Shown piece by piece: positions 7,649 through 17,117 of a stretch of 64,000 nucleotides of DNA; the stretch's first letter is position 1; each line of letters begins with the position of its first letter. The position numbers were made by a program, and so were the translations under genes. The stretch lies in contig BMSW01000003.1 in the NCBI GenBank assembly GCA_014649355.1, positions 523,059 through 587,058 on the forward strand, read 5' to 3'. The notes below the pieces were generated by a model that made no database searches, was not told the DNA's origin, and saw nothing but the letters and a program-made list of their open reading frames with translations. The stretch comes from Streptomyces althioticus. Its GTDB lineage: Bacteria; Actinomycetota; Actinomycetes; Streptomycetales; Streptomycetaceae.

Positions 7649-8788
7649 ATGCCCCAGCACGTGCCGTCCTCGCTGCGCACAGCACTCCCCGGCGCGCAGC
7701 AGTCCTCCCCGGCGCTCCCCCCACATCCGCGCCGGATCGTCTTCCTCGCCCACCGGGACCTGGGCAGTCCGTCCGCAGGCGGCTCCGAGCTGCTGGTCGA
7801 CCGTCTCGCCGACGGTCTGACCGGTCGGGGCCACCAGGTCACCCTGCTGTGCGGAGGGCCCGCGGCCTTCCGCGACTACCGGGTGGTGTCGGCGGGCGGA
7901 CCGTACGACCACTACCTGCGCGCCCGTTCCGCGTTCGCCCGGCAGGTCGGCGACTGCGACCTCCTGGTCGAGGTCTGCAACGGCATGCCGTACCTCGCGC
8001 CGCTGTGGCACCGCGGGCCCACCCTGTGCCTGGTCAACCACGTGCACACCGACCTGTGGCAGATGCGGTTCGGCGGCCCGCTGGCCCCGGCCGCGCGGCT
8101 CGGCCGGAAGCTGGAGCACTGGGCCCTCACCGGGGCGCACCGGCACGGCCTGGTCGTCGCGGTGTCGCCGTCCACGGCGCACGCCCTCCAGCGCATCGGC
8201 GTACCGCGTGAGCGGATCCGCGTGGTGCACAACGGGGTGGCCGAGCCGGGCCCGCGCACCGAACGCTCATCGGAACCCCTGTTCGTGGCGGTGGGCCGGC
8301 TCGTCGAGTACAAGCGGATCGACCTGCTGCTGCGGCTGTGGGAGCGGGTGCGGCCGGTCACCGGCGGCACCCTGGTGATCGTCGGCGACGGGCCGGAACG
8401 GGAGCGTCTCGAGCGGCTCGCCGGTCCCGGCGTCCGCTTCACCGGGCATGTCTCCGAGGCGGAGAAGCACCGGCTGCTGTGCGCGGCCTGGCTGCTGCTG
8501 CACCCCTCCGCCGTGGAGGGCTGGGGTCTCGTCGTCACCGAGGCCGCGGCCCGGGAGACGCCGGCCGTGGCCTTCGACGTGCCCGGGCTGCGCGACTCCG
8601 TACGCGACGGCGAGACGGGGGTGCTCGCCCGCGGCGAGTCCTCCTTCGCCGCCGCGTGGATCTCCCTCGCCCTGGCCCCGGAACGGCGTGCCCACATGGG
8701 CAAGGCGGCACGGGACGTCGCCGCCCGCTACCGGTGGGAGCACACCGTGCGCCAGTTCCTGGCGGTCGCCCGGGAGGCCGCGCGGTGA
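7649..8788 (+). CDS. glycosyltransferase family 4
   Basis: This 379-aa enzyme starts at ATG 7649, with GGAG 5 bp upstream; an open extension to 7451 lacks a ribosome site. The N-terminal GT-B lobe shows the GGSELLVDRLADGL acceptor-side motif. The C-terminal lobe carries VAVGRLVEYKRIDLLL near residue 214 and the E-x7-E nucleotide-sugar motif (EGWGLVVTEAAARE) near residue 290. It is predicted to be a cytosolic retaining sugar transferase using a nucleotide-diphosphate sugar. From memory the closest mycobacterial context is the Rv0225-type transferase beside Rv0224c and Rv0227c. Its stop overlaps the next start by 4 bp (GTGA). Confidence 0.88.
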   Translation: MPQHVPSSLRTALPGAQQSSPALPPHPRRIVFLAHRDLGSPSAGGSELLVDRLADGLTGRGHQVTLLCGGPAAFRDYRVVSAGGPYDHYLRARSAFARQVGDCDLLVEVCNGMPYLAPLWHRGPTLCLVNHVHTDLWQMRFGGPLAPAARLGRKLEHWALTGAHRHGLVVAVSPSTAHALQRIGVPRERIRVVHNGVAEPGPRTERSSEPLFVAVGRLVEYKRIDLLLRLWERVRPVTGGTLVIVGDGPERERLERLAGPGVRFTGHVSEAEKHRLLCAAWLLLHPSAVEGWGLVVTEAAARETPAVAFDVPGLRDSVRDGETGVLARGESSFAAAWISLALAPERRAHMGKAARDVAARYRWEHTVRQFLAVAREAAR

Positions 8789-9558
8789 CACGGTTCCGCC
8801 CTCCGGGACGCGCCGGCACGTTGCCGGGAACCGGCAAGGATCCCTCCCTGCGGCGCTCCCTCGCCCTGTTCCGCGCCTTCCTGCGGGAGCAGGACGACCC
8901 GGACGCCTGCTACGCCCTGCTCGCCCGTGACGCCGTCGACCAGGTGGAGGCGTACGACGGGCCGGTGGCCGGGCGGGTCGTCGCCGACGTCGGCGGCGGC
9001 AGCGGGTACGTCACCCGTGAGTTCCGCGCCCGGGGCGCGCTGGCCTGCCTGTTGGAGCCCGACGCGCGGGAGCTGGGCGGGAAGCCGCCCGGGGGCGCGG
9101 TGCTCGCGGACGGTTACCTGCTGCCGCTCGCCGACGGGGCCGCGGACGTCACGTTCTCCTCCAACGTGCTGGAGCACGTGGCCGATCCGCAGACCTTCCT
9201 CAGCGAGCTGGTGCGGGTGACCCGGCCGGGTGGGCTGATCTACGTGTCGTTCACCAACTGGCTGTCCCCGTGGGGCGGTCACGAGTGGGCGCCCTGGCAC
9301 TACCTGGGCGCCGGGCGGGCCCGCGCCCGGTACGAGCGCCGCACCGGGCGCCCCGCGAAGCACACCCTCGGCGAGAACCTGTTCGCCGTGCACGTCGGCC
9401 CCACCCTGCGCCAGGTGCGCGCCCGCGACGACGTGCGGATCGTCTCCGCGCGCTCCCGCTACTGGCCCTTCCTGACGGAGACCGTGGTGAAGGTGCCCGG
9501 TCTCCGCGAGTTCGTCACCTGGAACCTCCTCCTCATCCTCCGGCGGTGTCCCGCATGA
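8785..9558 (+). CDS. class I SAM-dependent methyltransferase
   Basis: This 257-aa protein begins at GTG 8785, overlapping the glycosyltransferase stop. SAM-binding motif I (VVADVGGGSGYVTREF) is at about residues 65-80, the acidic motif II region is LLEPDARE, and the post-I SSNVLEHVADPQTFLSELVR plus RPGGLIYVSFTNW are typical of UbiE/COQ5-like O-methyltransferases. Its position between a GT4 and an AftD-like enzyme suggests it methylates a sugar or lipid of the same glycan, as proposed for mycobacterial Rv0224c-type neighbours. The acceptor is unknown. It overlaps the next start by 4 bp. Confidence 0.82.
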   Translation: MTRFRPPGRAGTLPGTGKDPSLRRSLALFRAFLREQDDPDACYALLARDAVDQVEAYDGPVAGRVVADVGGGSGYVTREFRARGALACLLEPDARELGGKPPGGAVLADGYLLPLADGAADVTFSSNVLEHVADPQTFLSELVRVTRPGGLIYVSFTNWLSPWGGHEWAPWHYLGAGRARARYERRTGRPAKHTLGENLFAVHVGPTLRQVRARDDVRIVSARSRYWPFLTETVVKVPGLREFVTWNLLLILRRCPA

Positions 9559-12500
9559 CGACCACGGTCCAGGCTCCTCCTCCCACCGCCGTCCCGGCCG
9601 GCCCCGCCGCCGCGGGACCGCCGCGCGGCCCGCGCTCGCGCCGCTGGCTGCTCGGCTTCTGGGCGGTGGTGTTCGCGCTGTTCCTGGCGGTCCGGCCGGG
9701 GCGGCAGACCTTCGACACCAAGCTCGGCGTCACCGTCGACCCGGGACGGTTCCTGGCCGACCTGGGCCAGTTGTGGCAGAGCCGGGGCTCGTTCGGCGGG
9801 ATCGCCGACCAGTACACCGGCTACCTGTGGCCGATGCTGCCGTACTACTGGCTGGCCGACCTGGTGCGGCTGCCGGTGTGGCTGGCGGAGCGGCTGTGGA
9901 TGTCGCTGATCGTCACGGCCGCGTTCTGGGGCGCGCTGCGGCTCGCGGAGCGGCTGCGCGTCGGCGGCGGCGCGTCCCGCCTGGTCGCCGCGGCGGCGTA
10001 CGCGCTGTGGCCGGTGTTCACCGCGGTCGTCGGCTCCACGTCGGCCGCCGCGCTGCCCGGCGCGCTGCTGCCGTGGGTGCTGCTGCCGCTGGCGGACCAG
10101 CGGTACACGGCGCGGGTCGCGGCGCTGCGGTCGGCGCTCCTCGTGCCGTTCATGGGCGGTGTCAACGCGGCCTCCACGCTGGCGTCGCTGCTGCCGGTCG
10201 GGCTGTACCTCCTGTCCCGCCCGCCGGGCGCGCGGAAGTGGAAGCTGATCGTGTGGTGGGCTCCCGCGGTGGCGGTGGCGACCGCCTGGTGGTGGGTCCC
10301 GCTGCTGCTGCTCGGCGTCCACGGGGAGAACTTCCTCCCGTACATCGAGACCGCGCGCACCACCACCGACACCATGGCGGCGACGGAGGCGCTGCGCGGC
10401 GCCGGGAACTGGGTGGCGTACCTGCACTTCGGCGAGCCGTGGCTGCCGGCCGGCTGGGCGGTGGCGTCCTCGCCGGTCGTGATCGTCTCCTCGGCGTGCG
10501 CGGCCGGGCTCGGGCTCGCGGGCCTGGCCCGGCGGGACATACCGGAGCGGCGCTGGCTGGTGCTGACCGTGGTGGCGGCCGTGCTGGTGCTGCTCGCCGG
10601 GTACGGCGGCGCGGCCGGCGGGCCGTTCCACGGGACGATGCAGGACTGGCTGGACGGCCGGCTGTCGCCCTTCCGGAACATCTACAAGTTCCAGACGGGC
10701 CTGGCGCTGGCCTTGGTCCTCGGTCTGGCGCACCTCGCCGGACGGGGCGTGCCCGGCCGGGGCACGCGCCGGCGGCCGGGGGCGCGGACGGCGGCCCTGC
10801 TCGCGGCGGTGCTGGTGCTTCCGGGGCTGGCCTGGCCGTACGTCGGCGGCAAGGTGCTCGGCCCCGGCTCGTTCCAGGAGATTCCCGCGTACTGGCGGGC
10901 CACCGCCGACTGGCTGGAGAGGAACTCGCCGGACGCGCGCGCCCTGGTGGTGCCGGCGACCGCGCACGGCATCCACACCTGGGGATCGACGATCGACCAG
11001 CCGCTGGACGTGGTCGCCGATTCCCCGTGGGCGCAGCGCGACTACGTGCCGTTCGGCACGCCCGGCAACCGGCGGGCCCTGGACGCGGTGGAGCAGGCGC
11101 TGCTGACCGGCGGTGAGGTGCCGGGCCTCGCCGACTACCTGGGCCGGGCGGGTGTGCACTACGTCGTCGTCCGCAACGACCTCGACCCGGACCAGCTCGG
11201 CCAGGTGCCCACGGCGACGGTGAAGCGCGCCCTGGAGCAGTCCGGGTACGAGCGGGTCGAGGGCCTGGGTCCCGTGACGACGGGCGGGGTCATCGCACCG
11301 GACACCCCGCTCCAGGTGGAGGGCCTGTACCCGCGGCAGCGCGCGGTGGAGATCTACCGCCCGGCCGGCGCGGAGGTGTCCCGGCCGGACCGGGCGGAGT
11401 TGCTGCCGGTGGCCGACACGGCCGTGGTGTCCGGCGGGCCCGAGTCGCTGCTGCCGCTGGCGGAGGAGCTGCGCGGCCGGCCCGCCGTGCTGACCGGCGA
11501 CGCGCATCCGGGTCTCGGCGCGCCCGCCGTGCGGGTGACCGGTGACGGGCTGCGCCGCGCGGACACCCGGTTCGGGCTGGTCAACTCCCACACCTCGTAC
11601 ACGTACACGCCCGGCGAACGCAACGCGCCCGACGCCGCCCAGGACCCGGGTGAGCCTCCCCGGCAGATCCTCCCCGTCAAGGGCGAGGAGCATCAGACGG
11701 TGGCCGAACTGCGCGGCGCCCGCGAGGTGTCGGCGTCCTCCTACGGCAACTGGCTGTTCCACCTGCCGCAGTACGACCCGGTGCACGCCTTCGACGGCGA
11801 CCCGGCGACCGCCTGGGCGGAGGGCGCCGAGGACTCGCCGGACGGGCAGTGGCTGCGGATCGCCTTCGACGGCCGCTACGACATGCCGGACACGGTCCGC
11901 GTCACCCCGCTCCCCCAGAACGGGGTGCGGGCGGCGCCGACCGAGGTGCGGGTGGAGACGGAGAACGGCTCCGCGACGTCGTTCCTGCGCGTCGACGGCG
12001 AGCGGGAGCGGATCGACGCGCCCGCGGGCCCGACCCGCTGGATGAAGCTCACGATCACCGGCTCGACCGTGCCGCGCCCCGGCGTCACCGGCGCCGGCTT
12101 CTCCGAGGTGGAGCTTCCGGGCGTGCAGGTGACGCGGCTGCTGCGGCTGCCCGAGGACGGCGAGGACACGGCGGCCTCGGCGCGGATCGTGTCGCTGCAC
12201 CGGGCCGCCGACCCCACCGGGCTGTCCCTCGCGAGCAGCGAGTCGGGGCTGCGCCGGATCGTCGACGCCGGCCGGGCCGGGACGTACGCGATCCGGGCGC
12301 GCGCGGTGGCGGTGCCGGGCGAGGGGCTGGACCGGCTGCTGTACGAGGCCGCGCCCGAGCAGCGGCGGAGGATCGTCGCGACGGCGGCCTCCACGGCGCG
12401 GCTGGGCGCGGGCCTGTCCGCGCGGAACCTCACCGACGGGGACCTGACCACCGCGTGGATCGCGGGCGACGAGCCGTCCCTCCGGCTGAGCTGGCCGGGG

Positions 12501-13898
12501 AAGCGGCAGGTCGGCGAAGTGGTGCTGGCGCCCGCGGGAGGGCTGTCGGCGCGGGCCGAGGAGGTGCGGATCACCTCCCCGACGGGCGCGGTGGTCGCGG
12601 CCGTCGACGCCAACGGCTGGGTGCGGTTCCCGCCGATGACCACCGACCGCCTCGACATCACGGTCACCCGCACCGCCCCGCTCACCGTGCACAACCCGGC
12701 GGTGGGCGACGACCTCCAGCTCCCGGTCGGCCTGACCGAGGCGTACGTCCCCGCGCTGGACGACCTCCGCACGGAGCAGCCGAAGGGCGACTCCGTGTTC
12801 TCGCTGGCGTGCGGCAAGGGCCCGGCGCTGACGGTGGACGGCGAGCGGTACGACACCGCCGTGCGCGGCACCGTGCGGGACCTGGTGGAGCGGCGGCCCG
12901 TCGCGGTGACGCCGTGCCGCGACGGACGGACCGTCCCCGGGCTCGAACTCGCGGCGGGGCCGCACGAGATCGAGGCGGACGACGCGGGACCGCTCGCCGC
13001 CACCGAGGTGACGCTGACCCTGGGGACCGTGCCGGACCGCGCGGCCACCGAGCGCGACCTGCGGGTGCGGGACTGGGAGGGCGACCGCCGCGAGGTGCTC
13101 GTCGGACCCGGCGCCGCCTCGTACCTGACGACGCACGAGAACCACAACGACGGCTGGAAGGCCACCCTCGACGGCGAGGAGCTGACCCCGCTGCGGCTGG
13201 ACGGCTGGCAGCAGGGCTGGCTGGTCCCGGCGGGCGAGGGCGGGACGCTGAAGCTCTCCTACGAGCCCGCCACGACGTACGGCGCCGCGCTGGTCGCGAG
13301 CGGCGCCGGGATCGTGGCGCTGGCGGGCCTGCTGCTGTGGCGCCGCCGCGCGGAGAACCCGGACGACCCGCAACCGGCGCCTCCGGCTCCGGGGGTGTGG
13401 CTGGGCACGGTCGCGGTGACGCTGACGGGCGTGGTGATCGCCGGCTGGTGGGCCCTGCTGCTCCCGCCCCTGGCCCTGCTCGCGTGGCGCCGCCGCTCCC
13501 TGCTCCCGCCGCTGGCCTTCGCCGCCCTCACGGGAGCGGGCCTCACGGCGGCGGTGGGCGCGGGAGGCGCGATCCACGCGGGTGAGGGGGCGTTCGGACA
13601 CGTGGCACAAGTGCTGGCGCTGACGGGCCTGTTCGCGGGCCTGCTGACGCTGGGCAAGGAGCGTGAACGCGACGAGACGCCGGCCGGCGGGAGGCCCGGC
13701 CCGGACGACGGCCACACGGGGCAGCCCCTGTCCCCGGAGCCCACGACGCCTCCGCCCGCCCCGGCGCACCCCACCCCCGCCTCCCGGCCACCACGGCCCC
13801 CGGCGGCCCGAGTACGCCCGTTCCTGCCACCGCTTCCGTCCCGGGGCGACCCGAGGGACCGCGGCCCGGCGGGCCCCGGCGCGGGAGGCCCCGCATGA
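9555..13898 (+). CDS. AftD-like alpha-(1->3)-arabinofuranosyltransferase family protein (DUF3367)
   Basis: At 1447 aa this is the largest gene in the window and close to the usual 1400-residue AftD length. After a Pro/Ala-rich cytosolic start, an N-terminal GT-C region of roughly 11 membrane segments spans about residues 30-440, with PGRQTFDTKLGV and DQYTGYLWPMLPYYWL in the first large loop. A long extracytoplasmic part follows and contains two discoidin-like carbohydrate-binding stretches: HAFDGDPATAWAEG near 743 and NLTDGDLTTAWIAGDEPSL near 957. A C-terminal membrane bundle starts near 1241, followed by a Pro-rich cytosolic tail. Homologues transfer arabinofuranose from decaprenyl-phosphate to arabinogalactan or lipoarabinomannan. 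Streptomyces is not known to make these, so donor and acceptor here are open questions. Start ATG 9555 overlaps the upstream stop. Confidence 0.85.
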   Translation: MTTTVQAPPPTAVPAGPAAAGPPRGPRSRRWLLGFWAVVFALFLAVRPGRQTFDTKLGVTVDPGRFLADLGQLWQSRGSFGGIADQYTGYLWPMLPYYWLADLVRLPVWLAERLWMSLIVTAAFWGALRLAERLRVGGGASRLVAAAAYALWPVFTAVVGSTSAAALPGALLPWVLLPLADQRYTARVAALRSALLVPFMGGVNAASTLASLLPVGLYLLSRPPGARKWKLIVWWAPAVAVATAWWWVPLLLLGVHGENFLPYIETARTTTDTMAATEALRGAGNWVAYLHFGEPWLPAGWAVASSPVVIVSSACAAGLGLAGLARRDIPERRWLVLTVVAAVLVLLAGYGGAAGGPFHGTMQDWLDGRLSPFRNIYKFQTGLALALVLGLAHLAGRGVPGRGTRRRPGARTAALLAAVLVLPGLAWPYVGGKVLGPGSFQEIPAYWRATADWLERNSPDARALVVPATAHGIHTWGSTIDQPLDVVADSPWAQRDYVPFGTPGNRRALDAVEQALLTGGEVPGLADYLGRAGVHYVVVRNDLDPDQLGQVPTATVKRALEQSGYERVEGLGPVTTGGVIAPDTPLQVEGLYPRQRAVEIYRPAGAEVSRPDRAELLPVADTAVVSGGPESLLPLAEELRGRPAVLTGDAHPGLGAPAVRVTGDGLRRADTRFGLVNSHTSYTYTPGERNAPDAAQDPGEPPRQILPVKGEEHQTVAELRGAREVSASSYGNWLFHLPQYDPVHAFDGDPATAWAEGAEDSPDGQWLRIAFDGRYDMPDTVRVTPLPQNGVRAAPTEVRVETENGSATSFLRVDGERERIDAPAGPTRWMKLTITGSTVPRPGVTGAGFSEVELPGVQVTRLLRLPEDGEDTAASARIVSLHRAADPTGLSLASSESGLRRIVDAGRAGTYAIRARAVAVPGEGLDRLLYEAAPEQRRRIVATAASTARLGAGLSARNLTDGDLTTAWIAGDEPSLRLSWPGKRQVGEVVLAPAGGLSARAEEVRITSPTGAVVAAVDANGWVRFPPMTTDRLDITVTRTAPLTVHNPAVGDDLQLPVGLTEAYVPALDDLRTEQPKGDSVFSLACGKGPALTVDGERYDTAVRGTVRDLVERRPVAVTPCRDGRTVPGLELAAGPHEIEADDAGPLAATEVTLTLGTVPDRAATERDLRVRDWEGDRREVLVGPGAASYLTTHENHNDGWKATLDGEELTPLRLDGWQQGWLVPAGEGGTLKLSYEPATTYGAALVASGAGIVALAGLLLWRRRAENPDDPQPAPPAPGVWLGTVAVTLTGVVIAGWWALLLPPLALLAWRRRSLLPPLAFAALTGAGLTAAVGAGGAIHAGEGAFGHVAQVLALTGLFAGLLTLGKERERDETPAGGRPGPDDGHTGQPLSPEPTTPPPAPAHPTPASRPPRPPAARVRPFLPPLPSRGDPRDRGPAGPGAGGPA

Positions 13899-15169
13899 AC
13901 GCGCAGGCCCGCCCGGGCGGCACCATCCCGTTCCCCGTCGTCGACGAGATCTCCCGGCACTGTCTCCAGCACGAGGAACCCGAGACCGTGCACATCGAGG
14001 TGCATCTCCCCGGCGACGTGGATCCGGGGCGGCTGCGCAAGGCGTTCGCGGAGGCGTTGCGGCGGCATCCGCGGAGTCTGGTGCGGGAGGCTTCCGGGCC
14101 CTGGTACCGGCGGCGTTACGCGTGGGAGGCGACCGACGGGCCGGACGCGGAGCCCGTGAGCTTCCCGGTGCCGGGCGAGCACGCCCTGCGGGACGCCCGC
14201 GTCCGGGCGCTGCGCGCGGCGCCCCCGCTCACCGTGTCGCCGCCGGTCCGGCTGGAGGCCGTGCGCGGGGAGGCGGAGGGCACCGTCCTGGTCCTCACCG
14301 TCAACCACACCGCGATGGACGGACCCGCCTGCCTGCGCGTGGTGGCGACGGCGGCCGAGCTGTACGGCGGGCGGGACAACGAGCCGGCCGCCCCGCCCGT
14401 CCGTCCCCCGGACGCGCCGCCCGTCCGCCCGGACACCCCGTCCCCGTGGATCCGCCCGGCCCGGGTGGCGCGCGGCGCGCCCGGCCCCGCGCCCGGCAAC
14501 GGGCTGCTCGTCACGGAACTGCCGCTGCCGCGCCGCCCGAAGGGCGCCCCGTACACGGTGAACGACCAGCTGATGGTCGCCACCGCGCTGACCGTGGCGC
14601 ACTGGAACCGGGAGCGTGGCGCCGGGCGGGGCCGGCCGCTGCGGATCACCATGCCGGTGGACGACCGGCCCCGGGACAGCGGCATGCCGATCGGCAACGG
14701 CACCCGCCTGGTGGACGTGGCGTTCGCACCGGAGGAGCTGGACGCGGACGCGGTGCCGGAGCTGCTGCGCCGTACCGCCCTGCGCACCCGCGCCCTGAAG
14801 GCCCTCCCCCGCCCTCAGCTGGGGCACGGGGCGGCGCTGCTGACCGCTCCGTGGGCGCCGGTCGCCTGCCGGGCCGCGCTGACCCGGGCGCTGCGCCGGG
14901 CGGCAGCGCCGTGGACGTCGACCACGCTGCTCAGCAACATCGGCCGCGTCCCGTACCCGCTGGACTTCGGTGCGGACGCCGGCCGGGCGCGGGCCGTGTG
15001 GTTCTCGGCGCCCGCCCGAATGCCGCGGGGGCTGACCTTCACCACCGCGTCCACCGCGGGCCGGCTGCACCTGGCGCTGCGCTGGTCGAGCGCGCTGCTC
15101 GGGGACGGCGACGGCGCGCGTCTGCGCGAGCTGTTCGCGCACCACCTGCGGACCACGGAGGCGACCTGA
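13895..15169 (+). CDS. condensation-domain/PapA-like acyltransferase
   Basis: This 424-aa stand-alone protein has the CoA-dependent acyltransferase/condensation fold. The N-terminal EVHLPGDVDPGRLRKAFAEA corresponds to the first strand-helix of C domains. VNHTAMDGPACLRVV near residue 137 is the HHxxxDG catalytic motif with the first His replaced by Asn; the catalytic second His, Asp and Gly are present. A DFGAD-like bridge motif lies near residue 365. Relatives such as PapA5 acylate hydroxyl groups of lipids. Encoded with overlap after the AftD-like gene, it may acylate the glycan or its lipid anchor, so an NRPS role is unlikely. The substrate is inferred only from context. Confidence 0.7.
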   Translation: MNAQARPGGTIPFPVVDEISRHCLQHEEPETVHIEVHLPGDVDPGRLRKAFAEALRRHPRSLVREASGPWYRRRYAWEATDGPDAEPVSFPVPGEHALRDARVRALRAAPPLTVSPPVRLEAVRGEAEGTVLVLTVNHTAMDGPACLRVVATAAELYGGRDNEPAAPPVRPPDAPPVRPDTPSPWIRPARVARGAPGPAPGNGLLVTELPLPRRPKGAPYTVNDQLMVATALTVAHWNRERGAGRGRPLRITMPVDDRPRDSGMPIGNGTRLVDVAFAPEELDADAVPELLRRTALRTRALKALPRPQLGHGAALLTAPWAPVACRAALTRALRRAAAPWTSTTLLSNIGRVPYPLDFGADAGRARAVWFSAPARMPRGLTFTTASTAGRLHLALRWSSALLGDGDGARLRELFAHHLRTTEAT

Positions 15170-15943
15170 GTGGCGAAGACCTCCTCCACGACCACCGCGT
15201 CCCCCTCCCCGGGCACGCCGTCCCCGCCGCACGGGCTGCGCGACTTCTACGAGAACCCCGCCGTGCCCGTCGCCTCGGGACCGTCCCGGAGTCTGCGCCA
15301 GGCCCGCATGCTGGCCCGGGCGCTGGAACCGGCCGGTGCGTCGGGTCCGCGTACGGTCCTGGACATCGGCTGCGGCGACGGCACCGCGGCCGCCACGGCC
15401 GCCCCGCTGCTGCGCGGCCACCGGCTGATCGGCGTCGACTGGTCGCAGGACGCCCTCACCCGGGCGCGCACCCGGCTGCCGTACGCGGTGCGCGGCGAAC
15501 TCGACGGCGGAGGGCTGCCGTTCGCGTCGAGGTCGGCGGACGCGGTGCTGTTCAGCGAGGTGCTGGAGCATCTGGTCGACCCGGACGCCGCGCTCGACGA
15601 GATCCGCCGGGTGCTGCGCCCCGGGGGGCATCTCATGCTCTCCACGCCGAACCTGGCGGCCTGGTACAACCGCGCCCTGCTGCTCGCCGGGGTGCAGCCG
15701 GTGTTCTCCGAGGTGAGCCTGCGAGGCATCCACGGCCGGCCGGGCACGGAGGTGGTCGGTCATCTGCGGCTCTACACGGCCCGCGCGCTGCGGGAGTTCG
15801 TCGCCGCGTCCGGCTTCACCGTCGTGGCGCTGAAGGGGGCGCCGTTCCACGGGGTGCCGCGCACACTCCGGCCGCTGGACCGGATGGCCTGCGCCGCGCC
15901 GACGCTCGCGTCGATCCTGCTGCTGCACGCACGGCGGGCGTGA
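15170..15943 (+). CDS. class I SAM-dependent methyltransferase
   Basis: The 257-aa product starts at GTG 15170, directly after the previous stop. After a Ser/Thr/Pro-rich leader, LRDFYENPAVPVASGPS leads into motif I (VLDIGCGDGTAAATAAPLL, about residues 60-78). Motif II is VDWSQDALTRAR and the post-motif is FSEVLEHLVDPDAALDEIRR then LRPGGHLMLSTPN. It belongs to the same broad group as the 8785 gene but is clearly divergent, so the operon encodes at least two different small-molecule or sugar methyltransferases. The acceptor cannot be read from the sequence. Confidence 0.82.
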   Translation: MAKTSSTTTASPSPGTPSPPHGLRDFYENPAVPVASGPSRSLRQARMLARALEPAGASGPRTVLDIGCGDGTAAATAAPLLRGHRLIGVDWSQDALTRARTRLPYAVRGELDGGGLPFASRSADAVLFSEVLEHLVDPDAALDEIRRVLRPGGHLMLSTPNLAAWYNRALLLAGVQPVFSEVSLRGIHGRPGTEVVGHLRLYTARALREFVAASGFTVVALKGAPFHGVPRTLRPLDRMACAAPTLASILLLHARRA

Positions 15944-15958
15944 GAGGGGCGGGGGGAC

Positions 15959-16870
15959 ATGTGGTGGGGAGTGGCCGCGGCGCTGCTGGCGAACGTCCTG
16001 TACAGCGCGGGGTTCGTGCTGGAGAAGCGTGCCCTGGGCGCGCTGCCCGAGGTGACGGTGCGCCGGCCGGCCCGGCTGCTGCGGCTGGTGCTGGGCAGCC
16101 CCCTGTGGATCGGCGGCTCGCTCGCTCTCGCCGCCGGGTTCGCGGCGCAGCTCGCCGTGTACCGCACGCTGCCGATCGCCGCCGCGCAGGGCCTGTTCGT
16201 GTCCGGTCTGGTGCTGCTGGTGCTGCTGTCGGCGCGGCTGCTGGGCGAGGAGACCAGCGGCCGGGAGCGGTACGCGCTCGGCGCGATCCTGCTGGCGCTG
16301 CTGATGGTGGTGCTGTCGCTGCGGGAGGGCGGCGCGGACGCCGACACGGTGGGCCGGGACGCGCCGTACCCGCTGATCCTGCTGGTGTGCGTGCCGGCGC
16401 TGGCGGCCGGGGTGTGGCTGTACTCCTCCGCCGAGCGCAACGCCCGTCACCGGCACCGGCTGCCCACCACCGGCGTCGAGTACGGCATCGCCGTCGGCCT
16501 GCTCTACGGGGTCAGCTCGCTCGCCGTGAAGGGCGTCTCCAGCCATCTGACGGCCGGCGTCGGCGCGTCGGTCGTCGCCCTGCTGCGCTCCCCGTACCCG
16601 TATCTGCTGCTGTTCACCGGGGCGTTCGGGCTCGTGATGTCGCAGGCGGCGCTCCAGCGCTGCCGTGCCTCGCTGATCGTGCCGGTGTGCACGACCGTGA
16701 CCTGCCTGTTCACGGCGGTGCTCGGCACGCTGTCGTTCGGCGAGGAACTCCCCGACGAGCCGCTGCGGCTGGCGCTGCGCGTGCTCGGCACCGTCCTCGC
16801 GGTGACCGTGCTGCTCGCCATGCCCAAGCACGACACCGCGCCCCGATCCCCCGCCCGACCGAGGAGTTGA
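15959..16870 (+). CDS. DMT/EamA-like membrane transporter
   Basis: This 303-aa protein has about nine or ten hydrophobic helices and little soluble domain. It opens with WWGVAAALLANVLYSAGFVLEKRAL, the first helix of NIPA/DMT-type carriers, and has the internal two-fold repeat of five-helix units (second unit from about residue 155, GIAVGLLYGVSSLAVKG). Start ATG 15959 follows a GGGGCGGGGGG ribosome-site-like tract. Small DMT proteins in polysaccharide clusters often act as flippases for undecaprenyl-linked sugars (ArnE/F type); that is my inference from context. A general metabolite exporter is the alternative. Confidence 0.72.
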   Translation: MWWGVAAALLANVLYSAGFVLEKRALGALPEVTVRRPARLLRLVLGSPLWIGGSLALAAGFAAQLAVYRTLPIAAAQGLFVSGLVLLVLLSARLLGEETSGRERYALGAILLALLMVVLSLREGGADADTVGRDAPYPLILLVCVPALAAGVWLYSSAERNARHRHRLPTTGVEYGIAVGLLYGVSSLAVKGVSSHLTAGVGASVVALLRSPYPYLLLFTGAFGLVMSQAALQRCRASLIVPVCTTVTCLFTAVLGTLSFGEELPDEPLRLALRVLGTVLAVTVLLAMPKHDTAPRSPARPRS

Positions 16871-16877
16871 CGCCACC

Positions 16878-17117
16878 GTGAAGCCCGACGACCCCCTGCT
16901 GAGGATCCTCGCCTGCCCGCTCGACAAGGGGCCGCTGCGTCTGCTCGCCGCGGACGACGGGGAAGGGGAGGCGCTCTACAACCCGCGGCTGCGCCGCCGT
17001 TACCCGGTCGTCGACGGCATCCCGCAGCTGCTGCCCTCGTCCGGGGAGCAGGTGCCGGAGGAGGAGCACGAGCGGCTCCTGGCCCGCGCGGCCGAGGCCC
17101 CGGGGACCGCGCCGTGA
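16878..17117 (+). CDS. Trm112/UPF0434-like small protein
   Basis: This 79-aa protein starts at GTG 16878 with GAGGAG upstream. It has the family pattern LLRILACPLDKGPLRLL at the N-terminus and YNPRLRRRYPVVDGIPQLLP in the middle. The canonical zinc site CPxC is incomplete: the second Cys is Asp, as in some actinobacterial members. Bacterial Trm112-like proteins can act as partners of methyltransferases, and this one lies between DMT and FkbM methyltransferase genes and overlaps the latter. A partner role for one of the cluster's methyltransferases is a reasonable inference. Confidence 0.72.
   Translation: MKPDDPLLRILACPLDKGPLRLLAADDGEGEALYNPRLRRRYPVVDGIPQLLPSSGEQVPEEEHERLLARAAEAPGTAP

Noticed and set aside
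9459..13769. Very long antisense open frame (over 1400 codons) opposite the AftD-like gene
   Set aside because: It is a high-GC shadow: composition is Arg/Gly/Pro/His-rich with no domains, and the plus strand has clear membrane helices, domains and codon bias.
13663..16881. Plus-strand long frame overlapping four glycan-cluster genes in another phase
   Set aside because: Arg/Ala-rich translation without motifs, while the accepted frames have recognisable families and coupled starts.
13259..16927. Long antisense frame over the acyltransferase-methyltransferase-DMT genes
   Set aside because: Low-complexity Gln/Arg/Gly translation with no ribosome site; it crosses several well-supported genes.
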